A stretch of 64,000 nt of DNA from Corynebacterium sp. ES2730-CONJ (GCF_024834055.1 NZ_JANUXZ010000005.1:1-64000), one strand, 5' to 3'. Positions 47,672 to 57,667 are shown, counted from the stretch's first letter. Translations and numbers: made by a program. The notes: generated by a model from the letters alone, not told the origin.

Positions 47672-47995
47672 ATGTCCCAACCTATTGATGTCACCCAATC
47701 CACCTTCCGCTCCGTTGTCACCGAGTCTGACAAACTCGTCCTTGTCGACTTCTGGGCAGAATGGTGCGGCCCCTGTAAAAAGCTTAGCCCTGTGCTTAAT
47801 GAGATTGCTGCCGAGATGGGTGACCACGTCACCGTAGCCAAGGTCAACGTGGATGCTGAGCGTAACTTAGGCGCAATGTTCCAGATTATGTCGATTCCTA
47901 CGGTATTGATCTTCAAAAATGGCGAGAAGGTCGACGAATTCGTTGGAGGTCGCAAGAAGTCAGACATCGTGGCAATGCTTCAAAAGCATCTCTAA
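47672..47995 (+). CDS. trxA: Thioredoxin
   Basis: 107 residues, typical size, with WCGPC at residues 31-35 and cis-proline SIPTVLIF. It is paired with the reductase gene just upstream. AAAGG lies before ATG 47672. The amidase-like gene follows by 65-80 bases, the same order as in mycobacteria (trxB2-trxC-cwlM). Confidence 0.97.
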   Translation: MSQPIDVTQSTFRSVVTESDKLVLVDFWAEWCGPCKKLSPVLNEIAAEMGDHVTVAKVNVDAERNLGAMFQIMSIPTVLIFKNGEKVDEFVGGRKKSDIVAMLQKHL

Positions 47996-48075
47996 ATGCT
48001 ATCCTATGATGAGCCGTCGATACGCTAGATCTAGGGTATCGCTCACACGTAGATAGCACGATGGGAAGGATGAGA

Positions 48076-49257
48076 GTGTCCACAGTCATAAGGGTCGGGG
48101 ATAAAAACCCGAAAGTGGCAGAGGTGCGAGCAGCACTAGCCCGACTCGGACACCTCACGTCCTTCCGTGATGATCTCAGCACTGACCATATCTTCGAAGA
48201 GTCCGATACATATTTCGATTCCGATCTCCAAGAGGCGCTGCGTGGCTTCCAGCAATCCCGTGGCTTAATCGCCTCGGGCGAAATTACCGAAACTACTCTG
48301 CGCGTGCTGCGAGAAGCCTCCTACCAGCTAGGAGTTCGCGTTCTCGCGTATCAAGAGCACAATCATATGATCGGCGATGATGTCTACCAACTTCAGCAAC
48401 AGCTCCAGGAACTAGGCTTCTACACCGATCGCCTCGACGGTCATTTCGGTCCGATGACCCATGATGCGCTTGCAAATTATCAACTCAACTACGGGCTCAA
48501 TATCGATGGAATTTGCGGCCCAGAAACCATCGACTCTCTTGGACTTCTTGGTCGCCGGATTACTGGGGGTTCCCCGAACCAGCTGCGCGAGCGCGAGCGT
48601 GTCCGCGATGCGGGGCCCCAACTTGCAGGCAAACGCGTCGTTATTGACCCCGGCCTCGGTGGGCCTAATAAAGGTGTGACTGTACGCGGTATTTACGGTG
48701 AGATCACCGAAGAAGAGCTCATTTGGGACCTTGCCACTCGCATTGAGGGACGCATGATCGAAGCCGGAATGGACGTTATCATTTCCCGACCGCGCAATAG
48801 CGATCTCACCCATGCTGAACGTGTGGCTATAGCCAATTCCTTCCAAGCCGATCTGATGATCTGTTTACAGGCAGATCACTATCCCAATGAGCAAGCTTCC
48901 GGCTGTGCCACCTTCTATTTTGGTTCCGAATCTGGAAATTACTCCATGATTGGCGAGAAGCTCTCTGGCTATATCCAGCGTGAAATTGCAGCTAGAACCA
49001 AGCTTGTCAATTGTGGTAATCACGCGCGCACATGGGATCTTTTACGCATGACACAGATGACGTGTGTGGAAATCTTTCCAGGGTATCTCAGTAATCCTGG
49101 TGATGTGCGCATTTTAAGTAATCCTAAAAAGCGTGATGATATCGCCGAGGCTATCGTTGTTTCCGTCAAAAGGCTCTATCTCATGGATCAAGACGACCAG
49201 CCAACGGGAACCTTCAAATTCTCTGAATTGCTCAAGCAAGAACTGCTCGAAGGCTAA
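48076..49257 (+). CDS. cwlM: CwlM-type N-acetylmuramoyl-L-alanine amidase homologue, probably non-catalytic
   Basis: 393 residues. Two peptidoglycan-binding repeats (about residues 1-80 and 95-150: FYTDRLDGHFGPMTHDALANYQ) are followed by an Amidase_3 domain. The canonical zinc histidine in DPGHGG is replaced: the motif reads DPGLGG (L194). No signal peptide is present. In Mycobacterium the equivalent cytoplasmic protein controls MurA and peptidoglycan precursor synthesis rather than cutting the wall. I chose GTG 48076 with GGAAGG six bases upstream; ATG 48061 would add five residues. Its stop overlaps that of the convergent gene by four bases. Confidence 0.85.
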   Translation: MSTVIRVGDKNPKVAEVRAALARLGHLTSFRDDLSTDHIFEESDTYFDSDLQEALRGFQQSRGLIASGEITETTLRVLREASYQLGVRVLAYQEHNHMIGDDVYQLQQQLQELGFYTDRLDGHFGPMTHDALANYQLNYGLNIDGICGPETIDSLGLLGRRITGGSPNQLRERERVRDAGPQLAGKRVVIDPGLGGPNKGVTVRGIYGEITEEELIWDLATRIEGRMIEAGMDVIISRPRNSDLTHAERVAIANSFQADLMICLQADHYPNEQASGCATFYFGSESGNYSMIGEKLSGYIQREIAARTKLVNCGNHARTWDLLRMTQMTCVEIFPGYLSNPGDVRILSNPKKRDDIAEAIVVSVKRLYLMDQDDQPTGTFKFSELLKQELLEG

Positions 49258-49898
49258 ACCCTAACAACAAGCTGCGAGACGCCGGAGAGTTCCCATTCTC
49301 TTTGCGGGGCGGGTAGTTTAAGGCGCAAACGCGGAAATATTGGATGCGGTTGATGGATTTTAAAACCGCAGCTTTGTGCGATATTGACCTCAACAAGCCC
49401 AAAATCTTCAATACGCGCCGTCACCTCCTTGTCTCCCCTATCTTCCTTATCCTTTGCTGCTAAGGCTCTTGGATGGTACCCATATATTTCGACCGCGGGA
49501 ATCTTTTCCTGGCTAAGATAACTACACGCTGCTGCGATGAGAGTCGCTTCCAAGCCGGTATCTTTCAGCAACGGGTGTATATGAACTGAGCTAATCAGCC
49601 ACGCCTCTGGGGAAACCGGAGCGGTAGGGAAAACCACCTGACCTGGAACCCGATCACCGGGAGTGAATAATAGTGTGGCCTGGGCTGAATATTCCAAGGT
49701 GTGCTCAAGCCGATAATTTAATCCGCACCGACCCAGTTGCAGAAGGGACTGCATCAGCCACGCTTCTTTTTCCAAAACTGGATCACCGCGAAATTCTCTG
49801 AGTGCATGCGGACTAAGCTCCCAGAACAAACCGGAAGCGGTGCGAGGATGGAGATGGGCAATTTCCTCCATATCAATGGCTCTGAGAATTTTAGCCAT
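49254..49898 (-). CDS. Conserved protein downstream of parB, GNAT-like
   Basis: 214 residues, soluble. It is the Rv3916c-type gene that follows parB in many actinobacteria and is often described as an acetyltransferase; a GNAT-like core may lie at residues 85-170 (VHIHPLLKDTGLEATLIAAACSYLSQE), but the acetyl-CoA loop is not clear. It starts three bases after the parB stop, so it is part of the parA-parB transcript. Confidence 0.7.
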   Translation of the reverse strand: MAKILRAIDMEEIAHLHPRTASGLFWELSPHALREFRGDPVLEKEAWLMQSLLQLGRCGLNYRLEHTLEYSAQATLLFTPGDRVPGQVVFPTAPVSPEAWLISSVHIHPLLKDTGLEATLIAAACSYLSQEKIPAVEIYGYHPRALAAKDKEDRGDKEVTARIEDFGLVEVNIAQSCGFKIHQPHPIFPRLRLKLPAPQREWELSGVSQLVVRV

Positions 49899-49901
49899 CG
49901 A

Positions 49902-50930
49902 TCAGTGCCGCTCGTTGCCTCCGGCAATCAGGGCCATAATGCGATCAAAATCCTCGCGGCCGCCAAATTCCACCACGATCTTGCCCTTCCGCTTGCCTAC
50001 CGTCACCGATACTTTGGTGTCGAGGTTATCGGCCAGGTGCTCGGCTGCTTGGTTGAAAAATTCCGGAGTCTGAGCCTTCTCTCTGGTCTTTTTCGGCTGC
50101 GGTTGTTCCCCTCGATTGAGCAAGACGACTGCTTCTTCAGTCGCTCGTACACTCATCCCTTCCGCCACAATGCGTTCAGCGAGGCGTTCTTGTTCCTGCC
50201 GCTTATCTTTTAGACCCAAAAGAGCTCGGGCATGGCCAGCAGATAAAACCCCGGCCGCAACTTTGGTTTGCACGGCGACTGGGAGCTTGAGTAGACGCAG
50301 CATATTGGTAATCATCGGGCGGGAGCGACCGAGGCGATCAGCCAGTTCATTCTGAGTCACCGAAAATTCCACCAGTAGTTGCTCATAGGCGGCTGCTTCT
50401 TCGAGAGGATTTAGCTGTACGCGGTGAATATTTTCCAAGAGCGCGTCGCGGAGCATATTTTGGTCGTCGGTATCGCGAATAATCGCGGGGATTTTCTTCA
50501 ACCCCGCCTTACTAGCGGCACGCCAACGCCGCTCGCCCATAATAATTTCAAAGCGTCCCTGATGAGCGCGCACAATAATAGGTTGGAGCAGACCAAATTC
50601 TTTAATGGAATGAACTAGCTCCCCAAGATCTTCTTCATCGAAAGCCTGGCGCGGGTTTTTTGCGTTAGGGATCACTAAACCAATAGGAATCTCACGGTAC
50701 TGCGCGCCGAAATCTACTTCCTCCTCCGCCACGGGCGATGCATCCTGAGCGGCAGCTTCGGCCAGAATCGGGTTAACCTTCGCGCCACTGGCGTCACGCT
50801 CGGCTGGTGCGGCGGATCGACCAAGAAGAATATCGGTGGCATCTGCCCCCAATCGGGAATCTGGGGTAGATGTAATTAAAGCGGCCAAACCGCGGCCAAG
50901 TCCGCCCTTACGTGATTCTTGCTGCGCCAT
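49902..50930 (-). CDS. parB: Chromosome partition protein ParB
   Basis: 342 residues. The N-terminus [13 protein letters not shown] binds ParA; the CTPase domain shows [22 protein letters not shown]; a helix-turn-helix ([23 protein letters not shown]) recognises parS; the C-terminus dimerises ([19 protein letters not shown]). Three perfect parS sites are in this window. It lies 61 bases after parA. Confidence 0.97.
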   Translation of the reverse strand: MAQQESRKGGLGRGLAALITSTPDSRLGADATDILLGRSAAPAERDASGAKVNPILAEAAAQDASPVAEEEVDFGAQYREIPIGLVIPNAKNPRQAFDEEDLGELVHSIKEFGLLQPIIVRAHQGRFEIIMGERRWRAASKAGLKKIPAIIRDTDDQNMLRDALLENIHRVQLNPLEEAAAYEQLLVEFSVTQNELADRLGRSRPMITNMLRLLKLPVAVQTKVAAGVLSAGHARALLGLKDKRQEQERLAERIVAEGMSVRATEEAVVLLNRGEQPQPKKTREKAQTPEFFNQAAEHLADNLDTKVSVTVGKRKGKIVVEFGGREDFDRIMALIAGGNERH

Positions 50931-50991
50931 CTCTATCTATTCCTTTCACAAACCCTAAAACAGTCTTCGTGGGTGGGGGAAGAGTCTCCAT

Positions 50992-51915
50992 TTAAGCGGA
51001 GGGTTTCACTCCCACAGCACCGGAATCAGCGGAGGGAAGGTAATCGCCTCGCTCAGCTAATTCTTGGGCGGCATCAAGATAGGCGAGAGCACCCCGAGAG
51101 CCTGGATCATAGTGCAATACCGTCTGCGAATAACCAGGGGCCTCCGAGACCTTCACCGAACGCGGGATTTTCGTCCGCATAACCACCTCACCGAAGTGCG
51201 AACGTACTTCCTCTGTGACCTGTTCGGCGAGCTTGGTACGAGCATCATACATAGTTAATAAGATCGCTGAAATATGCAGGCGTGGGTTGAGGTGCTGCCT
51301 AATCATGGAAATATTATTGAGCAACTGACCTACACCCTCGAGCGCGTAGTACTCACATTGAATAGGAATTAGGACTTCGTTGACCGAGGTCATGGCATTA
51401 ATAGTGAGCAAACCCAAGGAGGGTGGGCAGTCGATGAAAATATAATCAAAACCGCTATCTCGAATAAAGGGGGAATTGAGGGCATCGCTCAATCGATATT
51501 CCCGCCTGACCATAGAGACTAATTCGATTTCAGCACCAGCCAGATCAATAGTAGCTGGGATACACCACAGGTTTTCACTCGCTGTGGATTGCACCATCGC
51601 TTGCTCGGCGGTGCACTCACCGATGAGAAGTTCGTAGCTGGAATTGGTGCCCGCGCGGTGTTCGACCCCCAGTGCTGTCGACGCATTTCCCTGCGGATCG
51701 AGGTCAACAACGAGGACTTTAAGGCCGTTAAGAGCTAGCCCCGCGGCGAGGTTAACTGATGAGGTGGTTTTACCCACTCCGCCTTTTTGGTTGGCCACGG
51801 TGATATAACGGGGAGAAGCCGGTTTGGGGAGGGACAGCGAATGTGGGGTCAAGACTTGCGCTGCTCGTCTAGCGGCAGCGGCGACGGGGGTATCTTCCCA
51901 TTTCATTTCATCCAT
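50992..51915 (-). CDS. parA: Chromosome partition ATPase ParA
   Basis: 307 residues. Deviant Walker A NQKGGVGKTTSSVNLA, Walker B LKVLVVDLDPQGNAST and IFIDCPPSLG. It binds DNA and moves ParB-bound origins. The first 35 residues are a variable extension typical of actinobacterial ParA. M4 is an alternative start. Confidence 0.97.
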   Translation of the reverse strand: MDEMKWEDTPVAAAARRAAQVLTPHSLSLPKPASPRYITVANQKGGVGKTTSSVNLAAGLALNGLKVLVVDLDPQGNASTALGVEHRAGTNSSYELLIGECTAEQAMVQSTASENLWCIPATIDLAGAEIELVSMVRREYRLSDALNSPFIRDSGFDYIFIDCPPSLGLLTINAMTSVNEVLIPIQCEYYALEGVGQLLNNISMIRQHLNPRLHISAILLTMYDARTKLAEQVTEEVRSHFGEVVMRTKIPRSVKVSEAPGYSQTVLHYDPGSRGALAYLDAAQELAERGDYLPSADSGAVGVKPSA

Positions 51916-52036
51916 GGTATCCGACTTTTTCCAGACCTTTCTGCCACAATTATGCTGATCTTAACCTTAGTGTCTCTCCCTCGGCTTAGCCAGATGATTC
52001 AGATAATCAATGCCACGTCCAAGCACCGCATCGTTA

Positions 52037-52693
52037 CTAGCGAGACCGATTTTTCCTAATAGACACCACCGTTGTTGGTTCTGGGAGTATCTCTCCTACG
52101 GTAAAAACTTTGATATCAGCGCCCCCAGCTTTGGTAATCACCCGCTTATCTCGCTCTATTTCCTCGTGGACTGAGCTACCCTTAAGAGCCAACATCCGGC
52201 CGCCTTTGTCAACGAGCGGCAACGACCACCCAGCGAGCTTACCGAGAGGAGCTACCGCGCGCGACGTTACTATATCAACACCACCGACTTCTCTGCGGAC
52301 CTCTTTTTCCTCTGCTCGACCGCGAAGTACCCAAATATTATTGAGATCGAGCTCCACGGCAACATATTTGAGAAATTCAGAGCGCTTAAGAAGCGGTTCT
52401 ATCAGCACGATATCAAGATCGGGACGAGCTATTGCCAGAGGGATCCCTGGGAGACCGGCACCGGAACCGATATCAGCCACCCTCATATTTGGCTTAATGG
52501 CCTCTCCGATCACCGCGCAGTTAAGGATATGTCGATCCCACAGCCGAGGTAATTCACGCGGCCCCAAAAACCCGCGCTCCAATCCCATCGTGGCTAGGAG
52601 CTGGTGATAGCGCTGTGCCTTTTCCATGTGGTGGACGAAGACCTCACCGGCAATTGATGGGGGAGTGGGGTCGAAGTCTAATTGGTTATCCAC
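52037..52693 (-). CDS. rsmG: 16S rRNA (guanine527-N7)-methyltransferase
   Basis: 218 residues. SAM-binding VADIGSGAGLPGIPLAIARP and the VTSRAVAPLGKLAGW motif identify RsmG (GidB), which methylates G527 of 16S rRNA; loss causes low-level streptomycin resistance in other bacteria. It starts with GTG at 52693. The jag gene normally between yidC and rsmG is missing (136-base gap). Confidence 0.95.
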   Translation of the reverse strand: MDNQLDFDPTPPSIAGEVFVHHMEKAQRYHQLLATMGLERGFLGPRELPRLWDRHILNCAVIGEAIKPNMRVADIGSGAGLPGIPLAIARPDLDIVLIEPLLKRSEFLKYVAVELDLNNIWVLRGRAEEKEVRREVGGVDIVTSRAVAPLGKLAGWSLPLVDKGGRMLALKGSSVHEEIERDKRVITKAGGADIKVFTVGEILPEPTTVVSIRKNRSR

Positions 52694-52829
52694 GACGTAG
52701 GTCTCTCCTTGAGCTGGGGGATCTTAGCATTTTTTCACCTTACACGTTTACGAGCTAAACAATCTTCTTGCGAAAGTACAAGACCGCTGTGAACGGTATG
52801 TGTTCACAGCGGCCTCCAATGAAAAGCGA

Positions 52830-53789
52830 TTATTTCTTGCCCTTACGCTTCTTCTGATTCGTCGGCTTCTGGCCTGGGCGAGGAGCGGTGGCGCGCTTGG
52901 CTTCTTGCTTTGCGGCAATCTCTGCATCCTCTTCGGCGTCTATCTTGGCAAAAACATAGCGCTGCTGGAAGAAGGTCCAAATATTATTCGACACCATGTA
53001 GAACAAGAGACCTATATGCCACACCACACCGGTAGCTAAGATAGTCAGGGGGAAGACCCACAACATCATGCGGTTCATCATATCCATCTGAGCTTGCATT
53101 TGGTTATTGCCTGAAGGCTTTTGCCGCCCCGAAGCAAGACGGGCTTTTTGTCGATCAATGCTCATACGCGCATTCATATGAATTGCGAAAGCAATAATCA
53201 CAATCAACGGTGCCGCTACCAAAATAATATTGGTCCTGGTGAAGTCGACCGGCTGGAAGGCCTTATACATCTCCTGGGGCATGGAGATATACGCAGATAA
53301 CGGAACCCCAAAAAGCCTCGCGTCGAGGAAAGACTGAACATCGCTGGCAGAGAAGATATAGTTCGGCGTTTGGCGGTTGGCCTCGAAGGACAAACCTACT
53401 TGTCCCACCCCTGAACCAGTGCGGTTAAAGGAGCGCAGGACGTGGAAGAGGCCAATAAATACCGGCATCTGTACCAAAATAGGCAAGCAACCCGCGATGG
53501 GATTAACACCCATCTCCTTCTGCATCTTGCGGGTTTCTTCCATCATTTTCTGCTGGTCGTTTTTATATTTAGTTCTAATTTCCTGCATGCGCGGTTGCAT
53601 CTCTTGCATCTTGCGCATGGATCGCATTTGTTTCAGCGTCGGACGCACCAGAAGCATACGAATGGTGAAGGTGAGCAGCACGATCGCCAGCACCCACGAC
53701 AGGCCGGAATCGGGGTTTAGCACAAAGCTGAGGGCCTTATGCCAAAACCAGAGGATGGCCGAAATTGGCCAATAGATGAAGTTGAGCAC
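52830..53789 (-). CDS. yidC: Membrane protein insertase YidC
   Basis: 319 residues with about five membrane helices. It has the YidC/Oxa1 core (LSWVLAIVLLTFTIRMLLVRPTLKQMRSM, NPIAGCLPILVQMPVFIGLFHVLRS) with the hydrophilic-groove Arg in TIRML. The C-terminus is strongly basic (KRKGKK). It inserts membrane proteins alone or with SecYEG. GTG 53789 has AGGAG about 12 bases upstream. Confidence 0.95.
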   Translation of the reverse strand: MLNFIYWPISAILWFWHKALSFVLNPDSGLSWVLAIVLLTFTIRMLLVRPTLKQMRSMRKMQEMQPRMQEIRTKYKNDQQKMMEETRKMQKEMGVNPIAGCLPILVQMPVFIGLFHVLRSFNRTGSGVGQVGLSFEANRQTPNYIFSASDVQSFLDARLFGVPLSAYISMPQEMYKAFQPVDFTRTNIILVAAPLIVIIAFAIHMNARMSIDRQKARLASGRQKPSGNNQMQAQMDMMNRMMLWVFPLTILATGVVWHIGLLFYMVSNNIWTFFQQRYVFAKIDAEEDAEIAAKQEAKRATAPRPGQKPTNQKKRKGKK

Positions 53790-54098
53790 GGTGAGTCAAG
53801 ACTCCTCAAGGTGTTGGTCATATAAGAACATGGTGAGGACCAGCCCCGCTTTAGAGAAAAAGCAGGACCTGCCCGTGGTCTCCGCGTTGCCACACGCGTG
53901 AGTTTTTTGGTTATCCCTCGGGATTCTACCGCGAAACAAGCCCAATGCCGAACGAGGAGATAAATAAATCTCTTCCCGAGCGCAGAATTAAGCAGGACAT
54001 TTCCTTAAGCATTGTGCCTGCAGGGTTAGGCTTATCGTGTGGTTCTTGCAGGGTTAGGCTTATAGCGTTGGGCTGCACACTGCAATACTCCGGCCTCA
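53790..54098. other. Intergenic region between yidD and yidC with a 17-bp direct repeat
   Basis: TGCAGGGTTAGGCTTAT occurs at 54019-54035 and again at 54047-54063, a 28-base period. The core GGTTAGGCT resembles the centre of the DtxR iron-regulator box, but the outer half does not match. No gene is evident. Confidence 0.5.
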
Positions 54099-54323
54099 TT
54101 AGGGCACAGGGTCGTATCCACCAGGATGCCAGGGACCACATTTCGCTAGTCTAATCAAGCTCATCACAAGCGCCCTGGCGGGATGGTAGTGCTGAAAACT
54201 CCCGAGCGCATAAGCGCTGCAGCTAGGCTCAAATCGGCAGCTCGATCCACCCTTCAGCGGCGAAAGATAGCGCTGGTAGAAGCGAATAGCACCAAGAGCA
54301 CCGGCGCGAAGAAACGAAACCAT
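54099..54323 (-). CDS. yidD: Membrane protein insertion efficiency factor YidD
   Basis: 74 residues. Family motif FYQRYLSPLKGGSSCRFEPSCSAYALGSFQHY is complete, followed by KCGPWHPGGYDPVP. It is a small membrane-associated protein that aids YidC-dependent insertion. It lies five bases after rnpA on the same strand. Confidence 0.93.
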   Translation of the reverse strand: MVSFLRAGALGAIRFYQRYLSPLKGGSSCRFEPSCSAYALGSFQHYHPARALVMSLIRLAKCGPWHPGGYDPVP

Positions 54324-54328
54324 ATGCT

Positions 54329-54739
54329 CTAGTTTAGCTGTGCGCCAGTAGAGGGATATATCTGTCCTAATTTTGACAATGCCTTGATAATATCGCGCTC
54401 GAGGCTGTGATAATCAGCGGTCGCAGAGGCTGGGAGGGCTCGGATAACGACTGCAGATCCGCGGGGGAGCGTAGGCATGATGGGTCGGAGAATATGACGT
54501 AGTTTGCGGCTGACGGCATGTCGAGTCACTGCATTGCCCACGGCTTTAGAGACGATGAGCCCGGCAACGGGACAGGCTAAGGATAACAAAGAAGTCGCTC
54601 GGGTATCAGCGTCATCCATATCTGGAATGCTAGGTTGGTGATAATACACCAAAACGGTGCGCCCACCTGCACGTTTACCTTTCCGAATAGTGTGACGAAA
54701 CTGCTCAGAAGAGGTTATTTTATGCTGCTGTGGAAGCAC
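54329..54739 (-). CDS. rnpA: Ribonuclease P protein component
   Basis: 136 residues. The basic helix containing GNAVTRHAVSRKLRHIL corresponds to the RNR motif that binds RNase P RNA, here with His in place of the second residue, as in other actinobacteria. The N-terminal MLPQQHKITSSEQFRHTIRKGKRAG region is typical. It trims the 5' ends of pre-tRNAs together with its RNA. Confidence 0.92.
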   Translation of the reverse strand: MLPQQHKITSSEQFRHTIRKGKRAGGRTVLVYYHQPSIPDMDDADTRATSLLSLACPVAGLIVSKAVGNAVTRHAVSRKLRHILRPIMPTLPRGSAVVIRALPASATADYHSLERDIIKALSKLGQIYPSTGAQLN

Positions 54740-54773
54740 CGTTCGAATGTTACGCTATGCGCTTATATAAAAA

Positions 54774-54917
54774 TTAAGCGGTCAGCTTTGCGCGTCCCTT
54801 GCGACGACGTGCGGCCACAATTGCGCGGCCGGCACGAGTACGCATACGGATACGGAAGCCGTGCTTCTTAGCGCGTCGACGGTTGTTCGGTTGGAACGTC
54901 CGCTTGCCCTTGGTCAC
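54774..54917 (-). CDS. rpmH: 50S ribosomal protein L34
   Basis: 47 residues: [32 protein letters not shown] is the L34 signature. The true start is GTG 54917, preceded by GAGGAG; the open frame extends upstream to 54959 without support. First gene of the leftward rpmH-rnpA-yidD unit next to the origin. Confidence 0.96.
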   Translation of the reverse strand: MTKGKRTFQPNNRRRAKKHGFRIRMRTRAGRAIVAARRRKGRAKLTA

Positions 54918-56013
54918 GGTGATACTCCTCAATACGTTAACGCAGGAAAAACTTTTCATAAGGGGGCAGGATTTTATAAGCCTATACGGACATCGCTATG
55001 AGCCCAGACTGCAGTGGCACAGCCCCTCTTTTTAAAAAGTTCATCCCAAAAAGTTGGATGATGGTTATTTAAGAAGCAGTCATTCCCCAAAGATATTCGC
55101 GGACGAATATTCGGAGAATTATGAGCATTCTGCTGACAACCAGCAGGTGTTCGCTTCTTAAGCACAAGGCCATCTAGACAAGGTTCTGGCTAGAAAGCGT
55201 TGTGTTAGACCAACTAAGGGTACGTGAATCGCGGGGATGAAACCAAATCGACACGCGGGTACCCCCTTAATACCCTCGGAATATCAAAGTTGTAATTAAC
55301 CTTGGACTTTTATGCCACCAAAGGGTTTATCCACAGGTTGATTCATTATCTTCCATCCGCCATGGCGCCACGGTACCCAATAAATTAAGACGCAGCTGAG
55401 GAAATATATTGGATAGTGAAAGTACGAGTTAGACACCTCGGCTTGGAAGCGGTAACAATAGTATCCAGCGAATGCAATCCCACACCCTGTTATCCCCAGG
55501 ACTGTGGATAACTTTAAACTTAAGGTTTATAGTTTCCACAAATTCCGAGGTTTATCGAGGTCACGGCGATTTCTTTCACCAAGAAAGTTATCAACACCCA
55601 CGCATCTAGGTTGTGGATAACTTTTCGGGGAGATGACCCCAAGGTTTATCCACAGCTGTGGATAAACCTGTGGAAGACGTGGTCATGGGCTAGATAAATC
55701 TCAACGGTGATTGTGGATGGGGCTGTAGATGACAACCGTGTCATTGGGGAAATCTTCTCTGACGCGTCTGAAGTTTCCAGCCCTTTGTTGCAAGGGATAA
55801 TTGTGACAACAACTCAATAGACGGGTACTCGTGCCCGACTAGTGAGCAGGCGGCAACTGGTACCGGGAGAAAATCTCGTGTCCCTTTAATAGCGCCACAC
55901 CCATAGCCAAGGGGGCATCACCTTTGCTTGTGCCTGACTGAAATTCGTGATTTTAGTCTTGACGTCAAGGGCGAAGAACTGCTGCCTATCGAACACTGTA
56001 AGGACCTATAACC
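54918..56013. other. oriC: rpmH-dnaA intergenic region with DnaA-box cluster (origin-side I)
   Basis: About 1.1 kb without a gene. Five perfect DnaA boxes (55327-55335, 55503-55511, 55612-55620, 55646-55654, 55657-55665) and three with one mismatch (55490-55498, 55588-55596, 55712-55720) lie within 400 bases. The last two perfect boxes face each other two bases apart. Near rpmH are inverted repeats ATATTCG-CGGA-CGAATAT (55093-55110) and CTGCTG / CAGCAG. CTTGACGTCAAG (55958-55969), a 12-bp palindrome, lies just before dnaA. Confidence 0.75.
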
Positions 56014-57651
56014 GTGACTGCCCATGCAGCGAATACAGAGGATAATGAGGAAACTTGGCATGCCATCATTGATGAGCTCACCAGTGGTGACTCTGACAGT
56101 GCACTCCATGTGGGACGGCGCGAGCGCGCTTATCTTGAATTATCGCGCATAGTTCTCATTCATAACGGTTTTACTCTCATTGCCACCTCCTCAGAGGGTG
56201 CTAAGACCTATATTGAGAAATATCTCGTATCCCCGATTCGCGAGATTATCGAACGCCGTACCGGCTTTTTGACCACTATAGGAGTGGTCGTCGACGAGGG
56301 CACCGCAACCCCCCAGCGCATATCCGAGGCTCCCCAAGCAGTGGTTGACCAAACTTCTCCTCGAGCTCAACCTGCTTATCAGCTTAGCTCCGAAGAAAAA
56401 CCAGAGCACTCAACCCCCACTGCTGTAAGCGCCGCCGTTCAAGCCCCCCGCAAAGCAGAACGCGATGCGATTATCGGGCAGCAAACCATGCTCATGGGAG
56501 GTGACAACCTCGCTCCACTCGACGCGACCTCTGCTCGCCCCCGCTCGGAATCATCAGCCACGGATCACAACGCTGGCCTGCTCAATCGAGATTCTTCCAC
56601 CCCGCGTATTGATGAGGCCTCAAATCTTAATGAGCGCTATACCTTTGACAATTATGTGGTCTCCGATTCCAATAAATTGCCAACCTCTGCAGCTATCGCC
56701 GTCGCCGAGAAGCCAGCACGAGCATATAATCCACTGTTTGTGTGGGGAGATTCCGGACTCGGGAAAACCCATCTCATGCACGCTATTGGAAATTATGCCA
56801 GGCAGCTCCATCCCGCGTTGAAGGTACGCTATGTCTCTAGCGAAGAATTCACCAATGATTATATTAACTCGGTGCGTGATGATCGCCAGGAATCTTTTAA
56901 AAGACGCTACCGCAGCTACGACATCTTAATGGTCGACGATATCCAGTTTTTGCAGGGTAAAGAAGGTACCCAGGAGGAGTTCTTCCACACCTTCAATGCG
57001 CTCCAGCAAAGTGGCAAGCAAATCGTTCTGAGCTCTGACCGGCCACCGAAGCAGCTCACTACCTTGGAAGATCGCTTGCGCACCCGATTCCAGGCCGGGC
57101 TTATTGCCGATATTTATCCACCCGATCTAGAAACGCGTATTGCGATTTTAGAAAAGAAGGCACAAGCTGAGGGTGTTCAGGCTAGTCGTGACGTACTCGA
57201 GCTTATAGCTTCGCGCTTTACCTCCTCTATTCGCGAATTGGAGGGAGCCTTTATTCGTGTTGCTGCTTTTGCCTCTCTAACGAGCAGTGGCATTGATATC
57301 CATAATGCTGAGGCGGCCTTGTGCAACCTGCTACCCGACGAGCAAAACGTACAGATTACCGCGCAGCATATCCAGGCGGCGGCTGCCGAATACTTTAACT
57401 TCGAGATCAGTGAACTACTCTCGGCTAAGAAATCCCGGCCTCTCGCGCATGCGCGGCAGCTAGCGATGTATCTGTGCCGCGAATTTACTGAGCTTTCCTT
57501 GCCACAAATTGGCCAGCAGTTCGGCGGTCGCGATCACAGCACCGTGGTCTATGCGGAGAAGAAGATCCGACAGGAGATCACCCAGAAGCGCCAAACCTAT
57601 GATGAGATCGAAAAATTAACAGCGCTGATTAAAAAGAAGGCGCAGGGTTAA
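56014..57651 (+). CDS. dnaA: Chromosomal replication initiator DnaA
   Basis: 545 residues. Domain I at residues 8-90, a long variable domain II (95-205), then the AAA+ domain with Walker A GDSGLGKTH (from G245), Walker B ILMVDDIQFLQGKEGTQEE, and domain IV with the DnaA signature GGRDHSTVVYAEKKI that reads DnaA boxes. GTG 56014 has AAGGA nine bases upstream. DnaA opens the origin. DnaA-box clusters flank the gene on both sides. Confidence 0.98.
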   Translation: MTAHAANTEDNEETWHAIIDELTSGDSDSALHVGRRERAYLELSRIVLIHNGFTLIATSSEGAKTYIEKYLVSPIREIIERRTGFLTTIGVVVDEGTATPQRISEAPQAVVDQTSPRAQPAYQLSSEEKPEHSTPTAVSAAVQAPRKAERDAIIGQQTMLMGGDNLAPLDATSARPRSESSATDHNAGLLNRDSSTPRIDEASNLNERYTFDNYVVSDSNKLPTSAAIAVAEKPARAYNPLFVWGDSGLGKTHLMHAIGNYARQLHPALKVRYVSSEEFTNDYINSVRDDRQESFKRRYRSYDILMVDDIQFLQGKEGTQEEFFHTFNALQQSGKQIVLSSDRPPKQLTTLEDRLRTRFQAGLIADIYPPDLETRIAILEKKAQAEGVQASRDVLELIASRFTSSIRELEGAFIRVAAFASLTSSGIDIHNAEAALCNLLPDEQNVQITAQHIQAAAAEYFNFEISELLSAKKSRPLAHARQLAMYLCREFTELSLPQIGQQFGGRDHSTVVYAEKKIRQEITQKRQTYDEIEKLTALIKKKAQG

Positions 57652-57667
57652 ATATTCCAGATATCAA

